DNA of 64,000 nucleotides, from contig NZ_FMWL01000003.1 in the NCBI RefSeq assembly GCF_900103005.1, forward strand, positions 247,184 to 311,183, written 5' to 3'. The stretch comes from Acidaminobacter hydrogenoformans DSM 2784. GTDB taxonomy: Bacteria > Bacillota > Clostridia > Peptostreptococcales > Acidaminobacteraceae. The notes below the pieces were generated by a model. It made no database searches, was not told where the DNA came from, and saw only the letters and a list, made by a program, of their open reading frames with translations. Positions within the stretch are counted from its first letter, which is position 1. Every line of letters begins with the position of its first letter. The position numbers and the translations under genes are program-made. Below are positions 25,538 through 35,981 of this stretch, one piece after another.

Positions 25538-26959
25538 ATGAAAGCAAGAATGCCTTATCTTTATGAGTCCATCATCACCTTCGCGCTCTTGATCGCCACT
25601 ATGGGTGTCGGAATCGCCGTCTATGGCGCCAACCCTCATATCCCAATGCTGATTGGCGTAGCCTTTGCGGCCCTGATGGCACTCAGGATTGGACACAAAT
25701 GGAGTGACATAGAGCAGTATATGTTCGATGGCATCCGTCAAGCCCTGCAGGCCATCATCATCCTCGCTATTATAGGCGTTCTTATTGGCGTCTGGCTCCT
25801 TTCCGGTGTCGTACCTACCATGATCTACTACGGCCTGGGCATCCTGTCGCCAAAAATCTTTCTTGTGGCGACCCTGTTCATTGCGTCCATTACTTCACTG
25901 GCGACTGGAACGAGCTGGGGCACGGCAGGTACTATCGGCATAGCCCTGATGGGTATCTCTACCGGTCTTGGGATCCCGGCACCAATCGCTGCGGGCGCTG
26001 TGATCTCCGGCGCTTACTTTGGAGATAAAATGTCACCGCTGTCCGACACGACTAACCTCGCGCCCGCTATGGCAGGCACAGATGTCTTTACTCACATTAA
26101 ATTTATGTTGAAGCCAACCCTTGTAGCGTATACCATTTCCATCATATTCTTTGCTGTCCTGGGCATGCGTTACGGCGGTGCTTCTGTTGATCTGAGCGCC
26201 ATCAGCGCCATGAGAGAGGGCCTCGCGGCTTCCTTCACCATTTCTCCGGTCTTGCTGCTGCCGCCTCTGGCCGTGATCGTGCTGATCGCCAAGAAAATGC
26301 CGGCAATTCCAGGAATCTTTGTAGGCATCATCTTGGGTGCGATCCTCGCGCCAATCTTCCAGGGCTCCAGCTTTGGAGACATCCTCAACGTGGCTTACAG
26401 CGGCTTTGAGTCCAACACTGGTGTTGCTTCCATTGACGACCTTCTCTCCTCCGGCGGTCTCAGCAACATGATGTACTCCATCTCCCTCACCATCATTGCC
26501 ATGATGTTTGGCGGGATTATGGAGAAAACAGGACAGCTTGAGGTTATTGTCAACAAGCTCCTGAAGCGTGTCAGAACGCCGCAGGGCCTCATTGCGCTGA
26601 CTGAGGCGACCTGCCTGGGCTCCAACATGACTATGCCGGAGCAGTACATCTCCATAGTCGTACCAGGTCGTATGTATGCTAAGGCCTACAAGGACATGGG
26701 GCTTCATCCGAAAACCCTCTCAAACGCCCTCGAATCTACCGGCACACTGACCTCAGCGCTGATTCCTTGGAACACCTGCGGCGTCTTCCTGTTCGGTGTC
26801 CTCGGCGTCACGACTATGGAATACCTGCCTTACGCCATCTTCAACTACACCATGCCGCTGGTTGTACTGGTTCTCAGCTTTGTGGGCGTTACCGTCGCGA
26901 AGCTCGATCCAAGCGAAAGAGACGAAAAAGACGAAATCGAAAAAGACTTGTCAGCATAG
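25538..26959 (+). CDS. nhaC: Na+/H+ antiporter, NhaC family
   Basis: A 473-residue membrane protein with about 12 helices. Family blocks include TSLATGTSWGTAGTIGIALM, AAGAVISGAYFGDKMSPLSDTTNLAPA and the C-terminal ALESTGTLTSALIPWNTCG; the GDKMSPLSDTTN segment is the hallmark of NhaC. Members exchange Na+ for H+ or, in some cases, dicarboxylates such as malate/lactate, so the substrate may be an organic acid. AAAGGAGG precedes the ATG. A sigma-54 promoter lies upstream and a sensor kinase/NtrC-type pair follows, an unusual control for a pH or sodium antiporter. That supports carriage of a sensed nutrient. Confidence 0.85.
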   Translation: MKARMPYLYESIITFALLIATMGVGIAVYGANPHIPMLIGVAFAALMALRIGHKWSDIEQYMFDGIRQALQAIIILAIIGVLIGVWLLSGVVPTMIYYGLGILSPKIFLVATLFIASITSLATGTSWGTAGTIGIALMGISTGLGIPAPIAAGAVISGAYFGDKMSPLSDTTNLAPAMAGTDVFTHIKFMLKPTLVAYTISIIFFAVLGMRYGGASVDLSAISAMREGLAASFTISPVLLLPPLAVIVLIAKKMPAIPGIFVGIILGAILAPIFQGSSFGDILNVAYSGFESNTGVASIDDLLSSGGLSNMMYSISLTIIAMMFGGIMEKTGQLEVIVNKLLKRVRTPQGLIALTEATCLGSNMTMPEQYISIVVPGRMYAKAYKDMGLHPKTLSNALESTGTLTSALIPWNTCGVFLFGVLGVTTMEYLPYAIFNYTMPLVVLVLSFVGVTVAKLDPSERDEKDEIEKDLSA

Positions 26960-27064
26960 TGTAAAATACGTCATACTGACTCTGGGAGGAAGTTGGGGTT
27001 ATGCCCCCTTCTCCCGGAGTTTTTTATATTGAACCAGAAATTTCGAAGCGGACGGAGGTGTGCC

Positions 27065-29164
27065 ATGCGCAAACTGGCGCTCTTTATTTTTTCAGCGACG
27101 CTGCTCCTGATCCTCAATTACATCAATGCAGTCGTTAAAATTGATTATGACCTTAACCTGATTGATTACTTTGAATACTCCAGAGCGTTCACAGCAGAGG
27201 AGCAAAAACTCCTGAGCGATTATGGCGTTCTAATCTTTGGCGGCAATATCAACGACCCTCCACTGGGCAGGTATTACGAGGAAACGGAGCAGCACCTCGG
27301 GCTCACCGTAGATATCATCAATGCTTTGGCTATTGAGCTGCAAACCAATATTGCGACCAAGGCCATGGTGTGGAGCGACGCGATTGAGGCCCTCAAAAAC
27401 GAAGAAACCAACCTGATTGACATGGTGCCTTCCGAGGCCCGCGCCGCAGACTTCGCTTTTTCCAACCCCATTTACAGACTTTCCGGCGCGGCCCTGTCCC
27501 CAACCAACAATCATGACCTGCGGACACTGAAGGACCTTGACGGCGTCTCCGTTGCGGTACAACGTGCAGATGTCGTCATTGATAAGCTTTGGGAGCAAGG
27601 GATTTTCCCCGAATTCGTCTATACGGACCACCTATACGAAGCCATGGCGCTCCTGGAGTCCGGTCAGGTGGAAGCCTTGGCCGGAGACGAGCCGGTCATC
27701 CGTATGATCTTGAACGAGCTGCAGCCTACCGGCAGTTATCTGGTCATGGAGGAGCGGATTTACAACGCCTATACCGTCCTTGCGGTGCCCAAGTCTCAAA
27801 GTGAGCTGATTCCCGTCCTCAACAAAGCGATTCTTCGGCTGAGAAAATCCGGTGTAATGACCAAAATCGAGGAAAAATGGCTGGGCTATGGCACCGCGGA
27901 AGTTCAGCGCCGCTCCTATGAAAAAATGAAGCACTTGTGGCTGCCGCTGCTGGGAACCCTTGGCATGCTTTTTTATGCCATTTACCTCTGGAACCTGAAC
28001 CTGAAAACGCTGGTGGACCGTCGCACCCGTGAGCTCTCTATCATCACCGGTGAGCTGGAAAGCGTCTTTGACGCCATACAGTCCGGCATTGTATTGGTAG
28101 ATGAGCAAGGGACTTTGAAGAAGGTCAACGAGGAGTTCGAGGGGTGGTCCGGACTTACCGAAGGCGATCCTTTGGTTCGCAGTCCTTTTGGAGAACCGTT
28201 TGCCAGGCTTCTGTCCGTATTCGAAGGCTCCGAATTAAACGAAACCGGGACCGGAAAAACACTTCACTCCAAAACCGCTTCAACAGAGGTTTCAAACGGT
28301 CACACCATAGTTCCCCTCGAATCCAGGGACACGTTTGTCATAGACAACAAAATATTCGATTGCAGGCTGACCACAATCCAGGAGCTTAAAGGCCTTTACC
28401 TGATGCTCGTCACAGATATCACCCTGGAAAAGCTGCAAGCTGACAAGCTGGTACACAGCAATAAGATGGAAGCCATTGGCCGACTGGCTGCCGGCGTCGC
28501 TCATGAGCTCAGAAACCCCCTCGGCACCATACGCAATTCCAGCTATCTCCTGAGGGCTACACAGGAAGCGGACGGCGACACCCTTGCCGCGACCGCCGCC
28601 ATAGACAGGGCTGTTGCCAGGGCTGGCAAAATCATAGATAACCTGCTGAATTATTCGCGGCTCAGCACAGATGAGCTGAGTACTTTTTCAGTGCCCGACC
28701 TCGTCAGCGAGACCCTCTCCTTTTATAGGAAGACCATGTCAGAGCACAGCATTAGCCCGGACTACAGCCACGAAGGTCTGACCCACGCCCGTTCAAACCC
28801 CAGCGCCCTGCGCCATGTGCTTCTAAACCTGATTCACAACGCAATAGATGCCATGCCGGCGGGCGGCGGCCTTACACTGCGTTCGTCTCTCGACGACAAA
28901 ACCCTGCGCTTCAGCATCAGTGACACCGGCACCGGTATTGCACCGGAAAAACTCGGCAATATTTTCGAGCCCTTCTACACGGACAAGCCCGTTGGCCAAG
29001 GTACAGGCCTGGGGCTCTATATTGTTTACACCGAAATCGAGAACCTCGGCGGCGAAATTCAGGTTCAAAGCACAGCGGCCCAGCAGGACGCGCCGTCCTC
29101 TGGCACCACCTTCACCTTCCATGTGCCGTCACACCACAACCTGTTGACATCCGAGGAGGTCTGA
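27065..29164 (+). CDS. Hybrid-sensing histidine kinase with fused solute-binding (SBP_bac_3) domain
   Basis: A 699-residue kinase. A signal-anchor helix (about 5-22) is followed by an extracytoplasmic solute-binding protein family 3 domain (about 55-285; LLSDYGVLIFGGNINDPPLGRYYE and later DLDGVSVAVQRADVVIDKLW). A second transmembrane helix at about 297-315 leads to PAS (about 335-470), H-box GVAHELRNPLGTIRN, N box NLIHNAIDAMP and GTGIAPEKLGNIFEPFYT/GTGLGLYIVY. The periplasmic domain is related to amino-acid receptors, so the signal is probably an amino acid or organic acid. The ATG at 27065 has GGAGGTG upstream. The next gene, four bases on, is its regulator. Same architecture as the kinase at 60588-62639. 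Confidence 0.85.
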   Translation: MRKLALFIFSATLLLILNYINAVVKIDYDLNLIDYFEYSRAFTAEEQKLLSDYGVLIFGGNINDPPLGRYYEETEQHLGLTVDIINALAIELQTNIATKAMVWSDAIEALKNEETNLIDMVPSEARAADFAFSNPIYRLSGAALSPTNNHDLRTLKDLDGVSVAVQRADVVIDKLWEQGIFPEFVYTDHLYEAMALLESGQVEALAGDEPVIRMILNELQPTGSYLVMEERIYNAYTVLAVPKSQSELIPVLNKAILRLRKSGVMTKIEEKWLGYGTAEVQRRSYEKMKHLWLPLLGTLGMLFYAIYLWNLNLKTLVDRRTRELSIITGELESVFDAIQSGIVLVDEQGTLKKVNEEFEGWSGLTEGDPLVRSPFGEPFARLLSVFEGSELNETGTGKTLHSKTASTEVSNGHTIVPLESRDTFVIDNKIFDCRLTTIQELKGLYLMLVTDITLEKLQADKLVHSNKMEAIGRLAAGVAHELRNPLGTIRNSSYLLRATQEADGDTLAATAAIDRAVARAGKIIDNLLNYSRLSTDELSTFSVPDLVSETLSFYRKTMSEHSISPDYSHEGLTHARSNPSALRHVLLNLIHNAIDAMPAGGGLTLRSSLDDKTLRFSISDTGTGIAPEKLGNIFEPFYTDKPVGQGTGLGLYIVYTEIENLGGEIQVQSTAAQQDAPSSGTTFTFHVPSHHNLLTSEEV

Positions 29165-29168
29165 TCCC

Positions 29169-30527
29169 ATGCGCAAACTTAAGCTTCTCCTGATAGACGA
29201 CGAAGCGGATTTTCTCGAGCTGCTGAGGCTGATCCTCACCCGTAAGGGCTATGACGTCACCACCGCCAGTAGTGGTGCCGATGGTCTTCGCCACCTTCAA
29301 TCCGCCCGTGATTTTGACGCCGTTCTCACCGACCTTTTGATGGACGGCATGACTGGCCTTGAGGTATTAAACCAGGTCAAATCAGACTTTCCCCAGACCG
29401 AGGTTATAATCCTTACCGCCTACGGCAGCATTGAAACCGCCGTGGAAGCCATGAAGCAAGGCGCTTTTTCTTATTACATCAAGAGCAATGATCCTGAAGA
29501 GATTTTGATGTCCCTTGAGAAAATTAAAAAAATCCTGTTTCTCGAAAGCAAGAACGCGGCACTTCATGAGGCACAGTCCACGGGCAGCGCTATGCTGGAA
29601 AGTCGCAGCCCCGCTTTCAGGCAGGCTTTGGATCACGCCCTGAAAGCCGCTGCCACGGATGTCAACGTCTTATTGCTTGGGGAGTCCGGCGTTGGCAAGG
29701 AGGTTTTCGCCCGCTTCATACACGAAAACAGCGCCCGGTGTCAAGAGATCTTCCTTCCGGTTAACAGCTACGCATTTTCAGACAGCATGCTGGAATCCGA
29801 GCTCTATGGCCACGAAAAAGGTGCCTTTACCGGATCGACAAGCCAACGCACCGGTCGCTTTGAAGCAGCGGACAAAGGCACCTTATTTCTTGACGAAATT
29901 GGCGAACTGCCCCTTTCGACCCAAATCAAAATGCTAAGGACTATAGAGACCCGGGAGATCTCACGCATTGGCAGCAATACACTGATCCCTACGGACTTCA
30001 GACTGTTAAGTGCCACCAACCGGAGTCTCCTTGAAGGGATCAGGGAGAAGACCTTTCGAGAGGACTTGTACTACCGCATTAGCACCATCATTATTGAAAT
30101 ACCCCCCCTAAGGGAACGCTCCGAGGACATCCCGCTTCTGTTTGACTACTTTCTGGAAAAAGCACAGCGGGAAATAAAAAAGACGATTACAAGGGTGGAC
30201 GAAGGCCTGAAGGAGAAGCTGTTCCGCTACACCTTTCCGGGCAACGTCAGGGAGCTTAAGAACACCGTTGAGCGGCTGGTGGTGCTCTCCGAAGATGGCG
30301 TTTTAAAAGATCATGGCCTGTTTGAGAAAGCAGCTTCTGCTGGAATGGTTTTAAACCGGCCTTCCGTCGATCAATCCCTGCGACAGGTTCGTCAAACTGC
30401 CGAACGCCAGCATATTATCGCGGTAATTGAACATTGCAGCGGTGACCTCCCAAATGTCGCGGAAATTTTAGAGATTAGCCTCCGGCAGCTTTACAACAAG
30501 CTGAATGAATATGGGATTCAGAAGTGA
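29169..30527 (+). CDS. NtrC-family sigma-54-dependent response regulator
   Basis: A 452-residue activator. The receiver has LIDDEADF, phospho-acceptor [10 protein letters not shown], but the usual Lys-Pro near residue 106 reads Lys-Ser (YYIKSNDP). The AAA+ domain has [19 protein letters not shown] (sigma-54 loop GAFTGS), [12 protein letters not shown]. The C terminus is a Fis-type HTH ([19 protein letters not shown]). It is paired with the kinase before it and is the best candidate for binding the dyads at 25398-25434 upstream of the antiporter, four kilobases away across its own operon. Confidence 0.85.
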   Translation: MRKLKLLLIDDEADFLELLRLILTRKGYDVTTASSGADGLRHLQSARDFDAVLTDLLMDGMTGLEVLNQVKSDFPQTEVIILTAYGSIETAVEAMKQGAFSYYIKSNDPEEILMSLEKIKKILFLESKNAALHEAQSTGSAMLESRSPAFRQALDHALKAAATDVNVLLLGESGVGKEVFARFIHENSARCQEIFLPVNSYAFSDSMLESELYGHEKGAFTGSTSQRTGRFEAADKGTLFLDEIGELPLSTQIKMLRTIETREISRIGSNTLIPTDFRLLSATNRSLLEGIREKTFREDLYYRISTIIIEIPPLRERSEDIPLLFDYFLEKAQREIKKTITRVDEGLKEKLFRYTFPGNVRELKNTVERLVVLSEDGVLKDHGLFEKAASAGMVLNRPSVDQSLRQVRQTAERQHIIAVIEHCSGDLPNVAEILEISLRQLYNKLNEYGIQK

Positions 30528-30535
30528 TTCAAAGA

Positions 30536-30562
30536 AAAAGACAGAGCGCTTCTGTCTTTTTT
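30536..30562 (+). terminator. Terminator after the NtrC-type regulator
   Basis: AAAGACAGA / TCTGTCTTT with a GCGC-type loop and a T6 run. Confidence 0.8.
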
Positions 30563-30644
30563 GACTTTAATTGCGCATTAATCTCAATTCAGGGTATTAA
30601 TTTATGTAAACTCCTTTTAAAGTAGATCTGCAGAAAGAGAAAGG

Positions 30645-31571
30645 GTGATTCCTTTGAATCGACCTGTACCTCCAGATTGCTACACGTCCATTTTCAAAAA
30701 TGCGCCTGATGCCTTGCTCCTGGTTGATGGCCAGGGCCAGGTCCAACGCATGAATACCGCAGCGCAGATTTTATTTCGCGCTGAATTCTCAGCGCTCGAA
30801 AACTTGAGTTTGGAGGCGCTTATAAAGCTATGGGAAGAAACGCCGCTCTCTGAGCAGTTCGTCAGGCTGCGGTCTGAGAAATCATCCAGAAACGTCACAG
30901 CCTTTATCCCCTCTGATGATGACGAACGTGTCGATTGCGAATGGACCAGCGCGTGCTTTGAGGATCAGAGCGGAAACCTGTGGTTTTTACTTAGCTTTCG
31001 AGACGTCAGCAACACCATGTCCGCCTATCGCGCCGCCTTGGAGGCCGCGACACTGGCATCCGAGCTGGCGAGCCATGATTTCTTAACAGGCCTTTTAAAC
31101 AGACGAGGCTTTATGGAATTTCTTGAGCACGAGCTCGACCGTGCCAAGAGGACAGGCACGCACACTGGGCTGGTCATGATGGACCTGGATTATTTCAAGC
31201 AAGTCAACGATCAGTATGGGCACGCTTGCGGGGACTGGCTGCTTCAGGAAGTCTCTGCGCTGATGACCGCCAGCCTGCGGGAATATGACATCTTGGCCCG
31301 TTTTGCAGGGGATGAGTTTATCATGCTTTTGCCTGAGACCACACAGAGCGAAGCGCTGATCATTGCCGAGCGGCTCAGGCATATAATTGAATTAAAAAGC
31401 TTTGAGCAAAATAATATACGTTTGAAAATCACCACAAGCCTTGGCGTCATAAGCGTCCAAGCGAACTTTGACGCGCCTGCTGAGAGCCTTATTTCTGCTG
31501 TGGACAAAGCACTGTACTTGGCTAAGGCGTCAAGGAACAGTGTTTATTGTTTGGACGTTGAAATGACGTAA
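30645..31571 (+). CDS. PAS-GGDEF diguanylate cyclase
   Basis: About 305 residues, cytosolic. An N-terminal PAS domain (about 10-125; IFKNAPDALLLVDGQGQVQRM) is followed by a GGDEF domain (about 145-305). The active-site motif is AGDEF (RFAGDEFIMLLPE), a variant that is active in several known enzymes. An inhibitory RxxD site (REYD) lies five residues before it, so product inhibition by c-di-GMP is expected. Conserved HDFLTGLLNRRGF is present. The start could be GTG at 30645 or TTG at 30654. The latter has AAAGGGTGA at ideal distance. Monocistronic between two terminators. Confidence 0.85.
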   Translation: MIPLNRPVPPDCYTSIFKNAPDALLLVDGQGQVQRMNTAAQILFRAEFSALENLSLEALIKLWEETPLSEQFVRLRSEKSSRNVTAFIPSDDDERVDCEWTSACFEDQSGNLWFLLSFRDVSNTMSAYRAALEAATLASELASHDFLTGLLNRRGFMEFLEHELDRAKRTGTHTGLVMMDLDYFKQVNDQYGHACGDWLLQEVSALMTASLREYDILARFAGDEFIMLLPETTQSEALIIAERLRHIIELKSFEQNNIRLKITTSLGVISVQANFDAPAESLISAVDKALYLAKASRNSVYCLDVEMT

Positions 31572-31603
31572 AACGACTGGTATGAAAACTTAAGCTCTTC
31601 CCA

Positions 31604-31661
31604 ACAAAAAACCACCCTGATGCTTTCAGGCGTTCATTCGCTGAAAGAATCAAGGTGGTTA
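31604..31661 (-). terminator. Terminator of the ftcD gene
   Basis: ACCACC-TGAT-CTTTCAG pairs with CTGAAAG-ATCA-GGTGGT. On the minus strand TTTTTTG follows. It may also stop the convergent GGDEF gene. Confidence 0.8.
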
Positions 31662-31710
31662 TCTTTATACACTGACTATACTGTTTAGCGGATCTGTCAA
31701 GCTTGACAGA

Positions 31711-32688
31711 TTAAGCCAGGTGGTACTCAATGATGGACTCTTTTTTGAAGCCTTCGAGCATCATGTTGTCTGCGAGGCAAGCGGCAATAGCGTCAAAGTC
31801 ATTGTCCGCGCCAGTGTAACCAAGGGCTTTCGCGGAATCGAGGAGGTACTGGTGCTTGACCGGACCGACGATTTGCGTTGCAATGACCTTAGTACCGCGC
31901 TTGTCTGCTTCTTTGGATATGAACTCTTTGAGCATTGCCAGCGGCGTGCTTGCAGCGTCGAAGACGTTCATGGAAACTGCAGTGCCCACGTGACCTTCAT
32001 CCTTAAAGCCAATGCCTTTGATGGAAGTCCAGCCAGTTTCAGCATTCTTGACGACTTTTGCAATGTCGTTGGCAACAGAAGCATCCTCAGTCTCAACGAA
32101 AACGTTGTAAGCTGTAAGACCTTCGTAGTCCGCGCTGACAGTGCAGCCACCCATAGTTGGGCTGAGCTTGCCGTCAACAGAAAGGTCAGGCTTTCTCATT
32201 TCGAGATCAGGATGGTCAGGCGTTTCGAGAAGCGCCTTGAGGCCCTCATATTGACCTTTACGGATGTTCGTGTTGGATTTTTTGTAATCCGTGCGTGCAT
32301 TGAGGCCAGAGAAGTAAACCGGCACTTTGTAAGTCTCGTGAAGGGCCACGCCAATTTCCTCAGCAAGCGCCTTTACTTCTTCAATGTCCATGTTCTGGAG
32401 CGGGAATACCGGTGCCGTGTCAAGCGCACCAATACGCGGGTGGTCGCCTTTTTGAACTTCCATGTTGACATACTGATAAACGGCACCTGCAAGCTTAACC
32501 ATTGCTTCCTTGCAGAACTGCGGCTCACAGATGAAAGTCAGAACGGTACGGTTGAAGTTGGCCTCTGGCTCAACAGCGACAATCTTGACAGACTCTACAG
32601 CTTTGACGGCGTTGACAGCAGCATCGATGGCTTCCTTGTTGGCGCCTTCGCTAAAGTTAGGGACAGCGAGAACATATTTCTTACTCAT
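31711..32688 (-). CDS. ftcD: Glutamate formimidoyltransferase
   Basis: About 325 residues, formiminotransferase domains only, no cyclodeaminase part. It moves the formimino group of N-formimino-glutamate to tetrahydrofolate in histidine degradation. Signature stretches are LAVPNFSEGAN, GDHPRIGALDTAPVFPL (with the catalytic histidine), the YFSGLNARTDYKKSNTNIRKGQYEG region, TMGGCTVSADYEGLTAYNVF and SIKGIGFKDEGHVGTAVSMNVFD. The ATG at 32688 lacks a good ribosome-binding site; GAGG lies about 15 bases upstream. It is single-standing here. The other histidine-pathway-like gene, hutG, is at 41058. Confidence 0.85.
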   Translation of the reverse strand: MSKKYVLAVPNFSEGANKEAIDAAVNAVKAVESVKIVAVEPEANFNRTVLTFICEPQFCKEAMVKLAGAVYQYVNMEVQKGDHPRIGALDTAPVFPLQNMDIEEVKALAEEIGVALHETYKVPVYFSGLNARTDYKKSNTNIRKGQYEGLKALLETPDHPDLEMRKPDLSVDGKLSPTMGGCTVSADYEGLTAYNVFVETEDASVANDIAKVVKNAETGWTSIKGIGFKDEGHVGTAVSMNVFDAASTPLAMLKEFISKEADKRGTKVIATQIVGPVKHQYLLDSAKALGYTGADNDFDAIAACLADNMMLEGFKKESIIEYHLA

Positions 32689-32892
32689 GGCGGAAATACA
32701 CATCCTCTCAATAGTCTAAATTCTGATTTGATCATATCAAAAATTGCGAGGAATGTCATTTCTGTTTTACTAAAGAAATTGCCGTTTTTTTGACAAAATA
32801 CCGGCCTAAAGTTGTAGAGTTCTTATAAAAACTTCAATTGAAAGCATGTATCGAATTGGATTTTGGTAAAATTAGTTTAGTTTTATTTAAAT

Positions 32893-33903
32893 TTAGTCTT
32901 CAGAATTTGCCGCGATCATAATTTTGCCTGATGACATTTCAGCATGAAGCTCAGGCAAGATTTCTCCAAAAAAACTGAGCGGGACAAAAGTTCTGCCGTC
33001 TTTGAGTACAGGTGCTGTTCCGAGCGGCTTATGTGCCATTCTCGCAAAAGCATAGGCATCCTGACCTATAGTTAGCGTGGCTTTTCCCACCATGACACTT
33101 TGAGTCTCAGGAAGCCAGGTCACTTCATGGCCTAATGCTTCTGCTGCTGCCCGCAAAGGAACCATCACTGTCTGATCATCCGTCACGAACGCGGATAAGG
33201 CATGGATGACCTCGCCATTGATCAGGACAGGCTTTTCACCAGCTATCGTCAGCCACTTCTGGTCTTCAATGACGTAGACAGTCTGTGGCACGGTTTGGGC
33301 AGGGATACTGCGGGTTGAGTAGCTGTAGCTGACCAGAAGGTGTTTTTCAGCGAGGCTCTCTGTGTAAAGCTGTCCTTGCCTGTCCCAGAGTTTGAAGCTG
33401 CCGTCCTGCTCCAGGTTAAGCTTCAGGGTGCCATCCGCGCTGGTGAGTGTCTCATCAAAATAATCCGCCTTTTGGGACATGCCCTCTTCCGGAGTTGTGA
33501 CAAGCTCTATAGTATATTGCGGCGGGTAGATGAGGATCATAGGCTTTCTGGTATCATACCAGCCTGTGACCGTTGTGCCCACTTCAAGTTTGACTTGGTC
33601 AGCCAGGACAGTGGATTTTGTGACGACAAAGTCCGCAATTGCCTCGCCTTCACCCTGAACCCGGATCATGAACGCCTCTGGGATGCTGTGATGAGGCTCG
33701 ACGCTTTCAATTTTGCCGGTAAAGCCGTTGTAATGGGCATATTTCATCTCAGCGACCGCCTCAAGCGCGGTATCAGAATAAGGCACAGTGCTCAAGGCCT
33801 TCCCATCCGCCAAAGAGGCCAGTGGCGTACCGCCAATTAAAAAGCTGGTTAACAGAAGGCCCATCGTAATGTTTTTCACGTTCATTTTGTTTTTTAAGAT
33901 CAT
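32893..33903 (-). CDS. Secreted stalk-domain (copper amine oxidase N-like) protein
   Basis: A 336-residue protein. A signal peptide with basic start MILKNKMNVKNITMG and hydrophobic core ends near ASLADG (about residue 33). The C-terminal third (about 225-330) is a stalk/copper amine oxidase N domain: VLINGEVIHAL, TVMVPLRAAAEALGHEVTW, FVPLSFFGEIL. The middle (about 50-200) is beta-rich and unassigned. Such proteins bind cell-surface components in Gram-positive anaerobes. Start at 33903 with GAGAGGAG eight bases upstream. Role not known. Confidence 0.7.
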   Translation of the reverse strand: MILKNKMNVKNITMGLLLTSFLIGGTPLASLADGKALSTVPYSDTALEAVAEMKYAHYNGFTGKIESVEPHHSIPEAFMIRVQGEGEAIADFVVTKSTVLADQVKLEVGTTVTGWYDTRKPMILIYPPQYTIELVTTPEEGMSQKADYFDETLTSADGTLKLNLEQDGSFKLWDRQGQLYTESLAEKHLLVSYSYSTRSIPAQTVPQTVYVIEDQKWLTIAGEKPVLINGEVIHALSAFVTDDQTVMVPLRAAAEALGHEVTWLPETQSVMVGKATLTIGQDAYAFARMAHKPLGTAPVLKDGRTFVPLSFFGEILPELHAEMSSGKIMIAANSED

Positions 33904-34009
33904 TATTATGCTCCTCTCAAATCAGTCTGACAATAAGACGCCCATGCCTCTTAAAAAGTTGCAGGAAAAGACATTAAGAAAGCGTAACAGAAGTTTTTTG
34001 GCAGGGGAC

Positions 34010-34078
34010 AGGTTTGGTTGGGGACAGGGACTTACCGGAGCAAAGCGCTCCGGTAAGTCCCTGTCCCCAACCAAACCT
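34010..34078. repeat. GGTTGGGGACAGG repeat as a long hairpin
   Basis: TTTGGTTGGGGACAGGGAC and its exact inverse flank a second stem (TTACCGGAGC/GCTCCGGTAA). A partial extra copy (GGCAGGGGACAGG) precedes it. Between ftsH and the stalk protein. Confidence 0.9.
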
Positions 34079-34088
34079 CGTTCAACCA

Positions 34089-34128
34089 TAAAAAGAAACC
34101 GGCGGCAACCACCACCGGTTTCTTTTCA
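34089..34128 (-). terminator. Terminator of marR-ftsH
   Basis: AAAGAAACCGG-GG stem with CC-CCGGTTTCTTT. On the minus strand TTTTT follows. Confidence 0.85.
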
Positions 34129-34145
34129 GATCATTATTAACCAGC

Positions 34146-35981
34146 TTAACAGGACTGAACTGGCTCTTCAGCGTTTAAAACCTTCATAAACTCCTCACCG
34201 GTCATGGTTTCTTTTTCGAGCAGACACTTTGTCAGCTCGTGGAGCTTGGCCTTGTTCTCCTCAAGAATGCGGCGGGCATTTTGATAGGCCGTATCCAGAA
34301 TCTTCATGACCTCTTTGTCAATCAGTGCTGCAGTTTCCGAAGAAACCATCAGGGTCGTGTCCGCGCTGAGATAAGGATTGTTCACCGTTTCCAGCGCCAT
34401 CATACCAAAGGTCTCACTCATTCCAAAGCGCGTCACCATGGCACGCGCCATTTTGGTGGCTTGTTCAATGTCGTTGGAAGCGCCTGTGGTGATGCTGTCG
34501 AAGATCAGAGCCTCTGCTGCCCGGCCACCCATAAAGGTGGAGATTTTGTCAAGGGCCTGCTCTTTTGTCATCAAAATCTGCTCGGTTTCCTCCACTTGCA
34601 TGGTATAGCCCAGGGCCCCAGAGGTCCTCGGAACTATAGTGATCTTCGTCACCGGGGCCGAATGGGACTGTTTCGCCGCCACCAGCGCGTGACCAATCTC
34701 GTGGTATGCAATGGTCAGCTTGTCCTTCATGGAAATCACAGCATTCTTCCTCTGATAGCCGGCTATGACGACTTCGACGGATTCCTCCAGGTCGCTCTGC
34801 ACGACCTGGCGCCGTCCCATCTTGACCGCTCTGAGGGCGGCTTCGTTGATCATGTTGGCAAGGTCAGCGCCGGAAGCACCGGAGGTCGCCCGTGCAATCG
34901 CGTTAAAGTCTATGGCAGGTCCAAGCTTGACCTTCTTGGCATGGACCTCAAGTATGGCTTCGCGGCCGGCTAGGTCCGGGAGCTCCACTGGAATTCTGCG
35001 GTCAAAACGTCCCGGTCTGAGCAGCGCCTTGTCCAGAGTTTCCGGACGGTTGGTCGCCGCCAGAATGACGACCCCTGTGTCCGCTTCGAAGCCGTCCATT
35101 TCCGTCAGGAGCTGATTCAGCGTTTGCTCCCGCTCGTCGTTGCCACCCAGCCCCCCTGAATTCCTGCTTTTGCCGATGGTATCAATTTCATCAATAAACA
35201 CAATACACGGCGCCTTTTCCTGGGCCTGCTTGAAGAGATCACGGACCCTGGCCGCGCCCATCCCCACAAACATCTCAACAAATTCCGAGCCGGCAATGGA
35301 GAAAAACGGCACTTTGGATTCCCCGGCGACGGCTTTGGCAAGCAGCGTTTTGCCTGTTCCCGGAGGGCCTACCAGCAGGGCGCCTTTGGGAATGTTGGCC
35401 CCGATTTCCTTGTATTTGCTTGGATCGTGGAGGAAGTCGACGATTTCCTGCAGAGCTTCTTTAGCCTCCTCCTGACCGGCGACGTCTGCGAAGGATTTCC
35501 CAGTCTGGGCTTCGACGTAGACTTTTGCCTTGCTGTTGCCAAAAGACATGGCGTTGCCGCCCATTTTGCCCATCATCTTCTTCATGAGGAATTGGCCGAG
35601 GGCTATGAAAATGACCATCGGCAAAATCCAGCCAAGGATGGAGGCGAGAATAGGCGAGCTTTCCGCCGGAATGACCTTGTTGAACTCAACACCGGACTCA
35701 TACAGACGGTCCACAAGCTGCGGATCTTCAATCCTGCCGGTGACATAAAACGCATCATTGCCCTGCGCGTCTTTCTGAACGTAGACGACTTGCTTGTCAT
35801 CCACCTCGACTTTGGTGACCGTACCGGCCTCAACTTGCGTCAGAAAGGTCCCATAGTCGACCTTGGTGACCTGAGGCTGCGTCATCATAGGGAAAACAAA
35901 TGCGTTCAGCAGCATAACCAGCAGCAATACAATCAGATAATAATAGTATATGGGCCTCTTGGGGTTATCGTTAAATTTCAT
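34146..35981 (-). CDS. ftsH: ATP-dependent zinc metalloprotease FtsH
   Basis: A 611-residue membrane protease. Two transmembrane helices at about 10-30 and 108-128 enclose a periplasmic domain. The AAA+ part has Walker A GPPGTGKT, Walker [10 protein letters not shown] and the second-region-of-homology arginines in [20 protein letters not shown]. The zinc site is HEIGH, a variant of the usual HEAGH that keeps both histidines, with the downstream acidic ligand in the [11 protein letters not shown] region. The gene start overlaps the marR stop by 11 bases, so translation is coupled to the regulator. This is unusual, since ftsH normally follows tilS/hpt in Firmicutes. Confidence 0.93.
   Translation of the reverse strand: MKFNDNPKRPIYYYYLIVLLLVMLLNAFVFPMMTQPQVTKVDYGTFLTQVEAGTVTKVEVDDKQVVYVQKDAQGNDAFYVTGRIEDPQLVDRLYESGVEFNKVIPAESSPILASILGWILPMVIFIALGQFLMKKMMGKMGGNAMSFGNSKAKVYVEAQTGKSFADVAGQEEAKEALQEIVDFLHDPSKYKEIGANIPKGALLVGPPGTGKTLLAKAVAGESKVPFFSIAGSEFVEMFVGMGAARVRDLFKQAQEKAPCIVFIDEIDTIGKSRNSGGLGGNDEREQTLNQLLTEMDGFEADTGVVILAATNRPETLDKALLRPGRFDRRIPVELPDLAGREAILEVHAKKVKLGPAIDFNAIARATSGASGADLANMINEAALRAVKMGRRQVVQSDLEESVEVVIAGYQRKNAVISMKDKLTIAYHEIGHALVAAKQSHSAPVTKITIVPRTSGALGYTMQVEETEQILMTKEQALDKISTFMGGRAAEALIFDSITTGASNDIEQATKMARAMVTRFGMSETFGMMALETVNNPYLSADTTLMVSSETAALIDKEVMKILDTAYQNARRILEENKAKLHELTKCLLEKETMTGEEFMKVLNAEEPVQSC

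Noticed and set aside
31720..32793. 357-codon plus-strand frame opposite ftcD
   Set aside because: The minus-strand frame has all FtcD motifs; the plus-strand one matches nothing recognisable and is its mirror.
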